Positions 62,895 through 64,000 of a DNA stretch of 64,000 nt are shown piece after piece. Below the pieces are notes generated by a model that saw only the letters and a list, made by a program, of their open reading frames with translations, did no database searches and was not told the DNA's origin. The position numbers were made by a program, and so were the translations under genes. Numbering within the stretch: the stretch's first letter is position 1; the number at the start of each line of letters is the position of its first letter. Origin of the DNA: Clostridium sp. MD294 (GTDB lineage Bacteria > Bacillota > Clostridia > Lachnospirales > Anaerotignaceae); NCBI RefSeq assembly GCF_000364165.2, contig NZ_CP097810.1:558001-622000 (forward strand), read 5' to 3'.

Positions 62895-63287
62895 TCAAAT
62901 ATTTCTATTTTCTAGTAGTAAACACAATATCACTATTGCTACAATAATTTGCAATATCACTACCAATTCAAACCACGAAATTGCTGACTGAAATAAATAT
63001 AGTATACCTATACATAATAACGAACAAATAATTTGTAATATCATTGCAATAACTACTAATATTGTTTTTTTCAGTATCATTGATAATAACAACAATACTA
63101 AAATATGAATTAACACTATAACATAAGGTATTAACAATATTAAAACAAAAAGAGAAGCAAACCCTGCAAAAGACATATATTTATTTGCTTCATATAATAT
63201 AAATGCTACACCAACAATAATAATGTTATGGAGTAAAAAATCAATGCCAAAAAAATATTTTATATATTCTATATTTTGTTTTTGCAT
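62895..63287 (-). CDS. Small membrane protein between two argJ genes, unknown
   Basis: 130 aa, ATG after AAAGAGG. About four membrane segments (15-33, 40-62, 62-85 and 95-125) with short loops and a basic-polar N-terminus MQKQNIEYIKY. No motif I recognise. It starts 16 bp after the partial argJ copy and ends 22 bp before argJ, so it is in the same transcript. It could be a transporter subunit or a membrane anchor; no evidence for either. Confidence 0.72.
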   Translation of the reverse strand: MQKQNIEYIKYFFGIDFLLHNIIIVGVAFILYEANKYMSFAGFASLFVLILLIPYVIVLIHILVLLLLSMILKKTILVVIAMILQIICSLLCIGILYLFQSAISWFELVVILQIIVAIVILCLLLENRNI

Positions 63288-63303
63288 TATTAAACCTCTT
63301 TAA

Positions 63304-64000
63304 TTATGTTCTCAAACGGTACTCTCCATTTATTCTAATATATTCGTGTCCCAAATCGCAGCCCCAAGCAATTGCCTCTTCTACACCATCATACAAAGTA
63401 ATGTGTATAATAATATCTCTTTCCGCAAGTATTTCAAGTGCTTTTGCTTCATCAAATGAAATAGGTTTTCCTTGCTCCATGAGTGCCAAATATCCCTTTT
63501 CATTTTGAAATGCAATATCTACTCTCTCTGGATTGAAAAATCCTCCAGAACCACCCATTGCTGCCAATACACGACCCCAATTCGCATCTTCTCCATACAT
63601 AGCTGTTTTAACTAAATTATCATTAATAATTGCTTTGGCTAATTTTCGAGCATCTTGTTTTGTTTTAGCTCCTGTTACTACTGCTGCAATGAGTTTACTT
63701 GCTCCTTCTCCATCATGTATTACTTGTATTGCTAATTTTTGATTAATATACAATATCGCATCTTTAAATTTTTTATAATCTTCACTATCTTCTGTAAAAG
63801 GCTCATTTTCAGCCATACCATTTGCCAAAAGCAATGCCATATCATTCGTACTTACTGCACCATCTACAGAAATCATATTATAAGTAATCTCTACAGCATC
63901 TGAAAGTGCTTTTTGAAGCAACTTCTGAGAAATTACAGCATCTGTTGCTATAAATGCCAACACAGTAGCCATATTAGGGTGTATCATACCGCTACCCTTT
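63304..64000 (-). CDS. argJ: Second ArgJ-like protein (partial, 5' end off window)
   Basis: About 231 residues are visible, the C-terminal part of ArgJ, entering at KGSGMIHPNMATVLAFIATD. The nucleophile Thr in MAT is kept, but the next block reads SVDGAVSTNDMALLLANGMA where argJ has DGDTSTND. KTAMYGEDANWGRVLAAMGG and the end GCDLGHEYIRINGEYR are canonical. It is a paralogue in tandem with the intact argJ, clearly diverged. Whether it acts as ArgJ, or on another acyl-amino acid, cannot be read. The N-terminal half lies beyond the right edge. Confidence 0.88.
   Translation of the reverse strand, partial: KGSGMIHPNMATVLAFIATDAVISQKLLQKALSDAVEITYNMISVDGAVSTNDMALLLANGMAENEPFTEDSEDYKKFKDAILYINQKLAIQVIHDGEGASKLIAAVVTGAKTKQDARKLAKAIINDNLVKTAMYGEDANWGRVLAAMGGSGGFFNPERVDIAFQNEKGYLALMEQGKPISFDEAKALEILAERDIIIHITLYDGVEEAIAWGCDLGHEYIRINGEYRLRT

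Overview
The window is AT-rich, gene-dense bacterial chromosome and looks like a motile, spore-forming, anaerobic member of the Clostridia, most likely a Lachnospiraceae-like Firmicute. The reasons are a Firmicutes-type flagellar operon (FliY rather than FliN, CheC, FlbD/SwrD, a TIGR02530-type protein, a SigD-type sigma factor), sporulation-linked genes (spmA, spmB, spoVG, an AbrB/SpoVT-type regulator), a T-box leader in front of serS, a GlgC/GlgD pair, and strong AGGAGG ribosome sites that often precede TTG or GTG starts. I see no transposase, phage gene, rRNA or CRISPR array.

Region 1 (about 1-23.9 kb, minus strand) is one long flagellar/chemotaxis operon, in transcription order flgB, flgC, fliE, fliF, fliG, fliH, fliI, fliJ, fliK, flgD, TIGR02530 gene, flgE, flbD, motA, motB, fliM, fliY, cheY, fliO, fliP, fliQ, fliR, flhB, flhA, sigD, two flgF/flgG-type rod genes, and cheC running off the left edge. 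It encodes rod, hook, export apparatus, switch and stator in one transcript. flhF, flhG and fliL are missing from places where related operons often carry them. Several gaps inside the operon hold stem-loops without a U-tract.

Region 2 (24.5-33 kb) holds an FMN-binding lipoprotein and two chemoreceptors (minus), an AbrB-type regulator (minus), spmA-spmB (plus) and a polar amino-acid ABC transporter (minus). Region 3 (33.2-37.7 kb) starts with tRNA-Arg(CCU) and contains a membrane protein of unknown function, a NADAR protein of the DarT1-antitoxin type with no DarT toxin beside it, a MATE exporter, a GNAT acetyltransferase and a MarR regulator. Region 4 (37.8-43.5 kb) is an mgl-type sugar ABC transporter divergent from galK. 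Region 5 (43.5-47.9 kb) has small membrane/secreted genes of unknown role, serS with its T-box, and a 375-bp unit bounded by direct repeats of the serS 3' end.

Region 6 (47.3-52.2 kb) holds a P-loop kinase-like gene, a DUF4177 gene, tRNA-Phe(GAA), a NusG-II domain protein and a Gx-type transporter, then an IMP dehydrogenase that strongly resembles the trichomonad enzyme, and a stalk-domain/DUF3298 secreted protein. Region 7 (52.2-64 kb) has spoVG, glgD, glgC, murC, a convergent intergenic region with five perfect DnaA boxes, an AlaX-type editing protein, and an arginine cluster (argD, argB, a metallo-beta-lactamase-fold gene, argJ, a small membrane protein, and a second argJ-like gene cut by the right edge).

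The observations most worth a second look are the DnaA-box cluster, the toxin-less NADAR gene, the trichomonad-like IMPDH, the three internal FliM-like motifs in FliY, the serS-tail direct repeats, and the tandem ArgJ pair. All family names come from reading the translations and from memory; no search was run.
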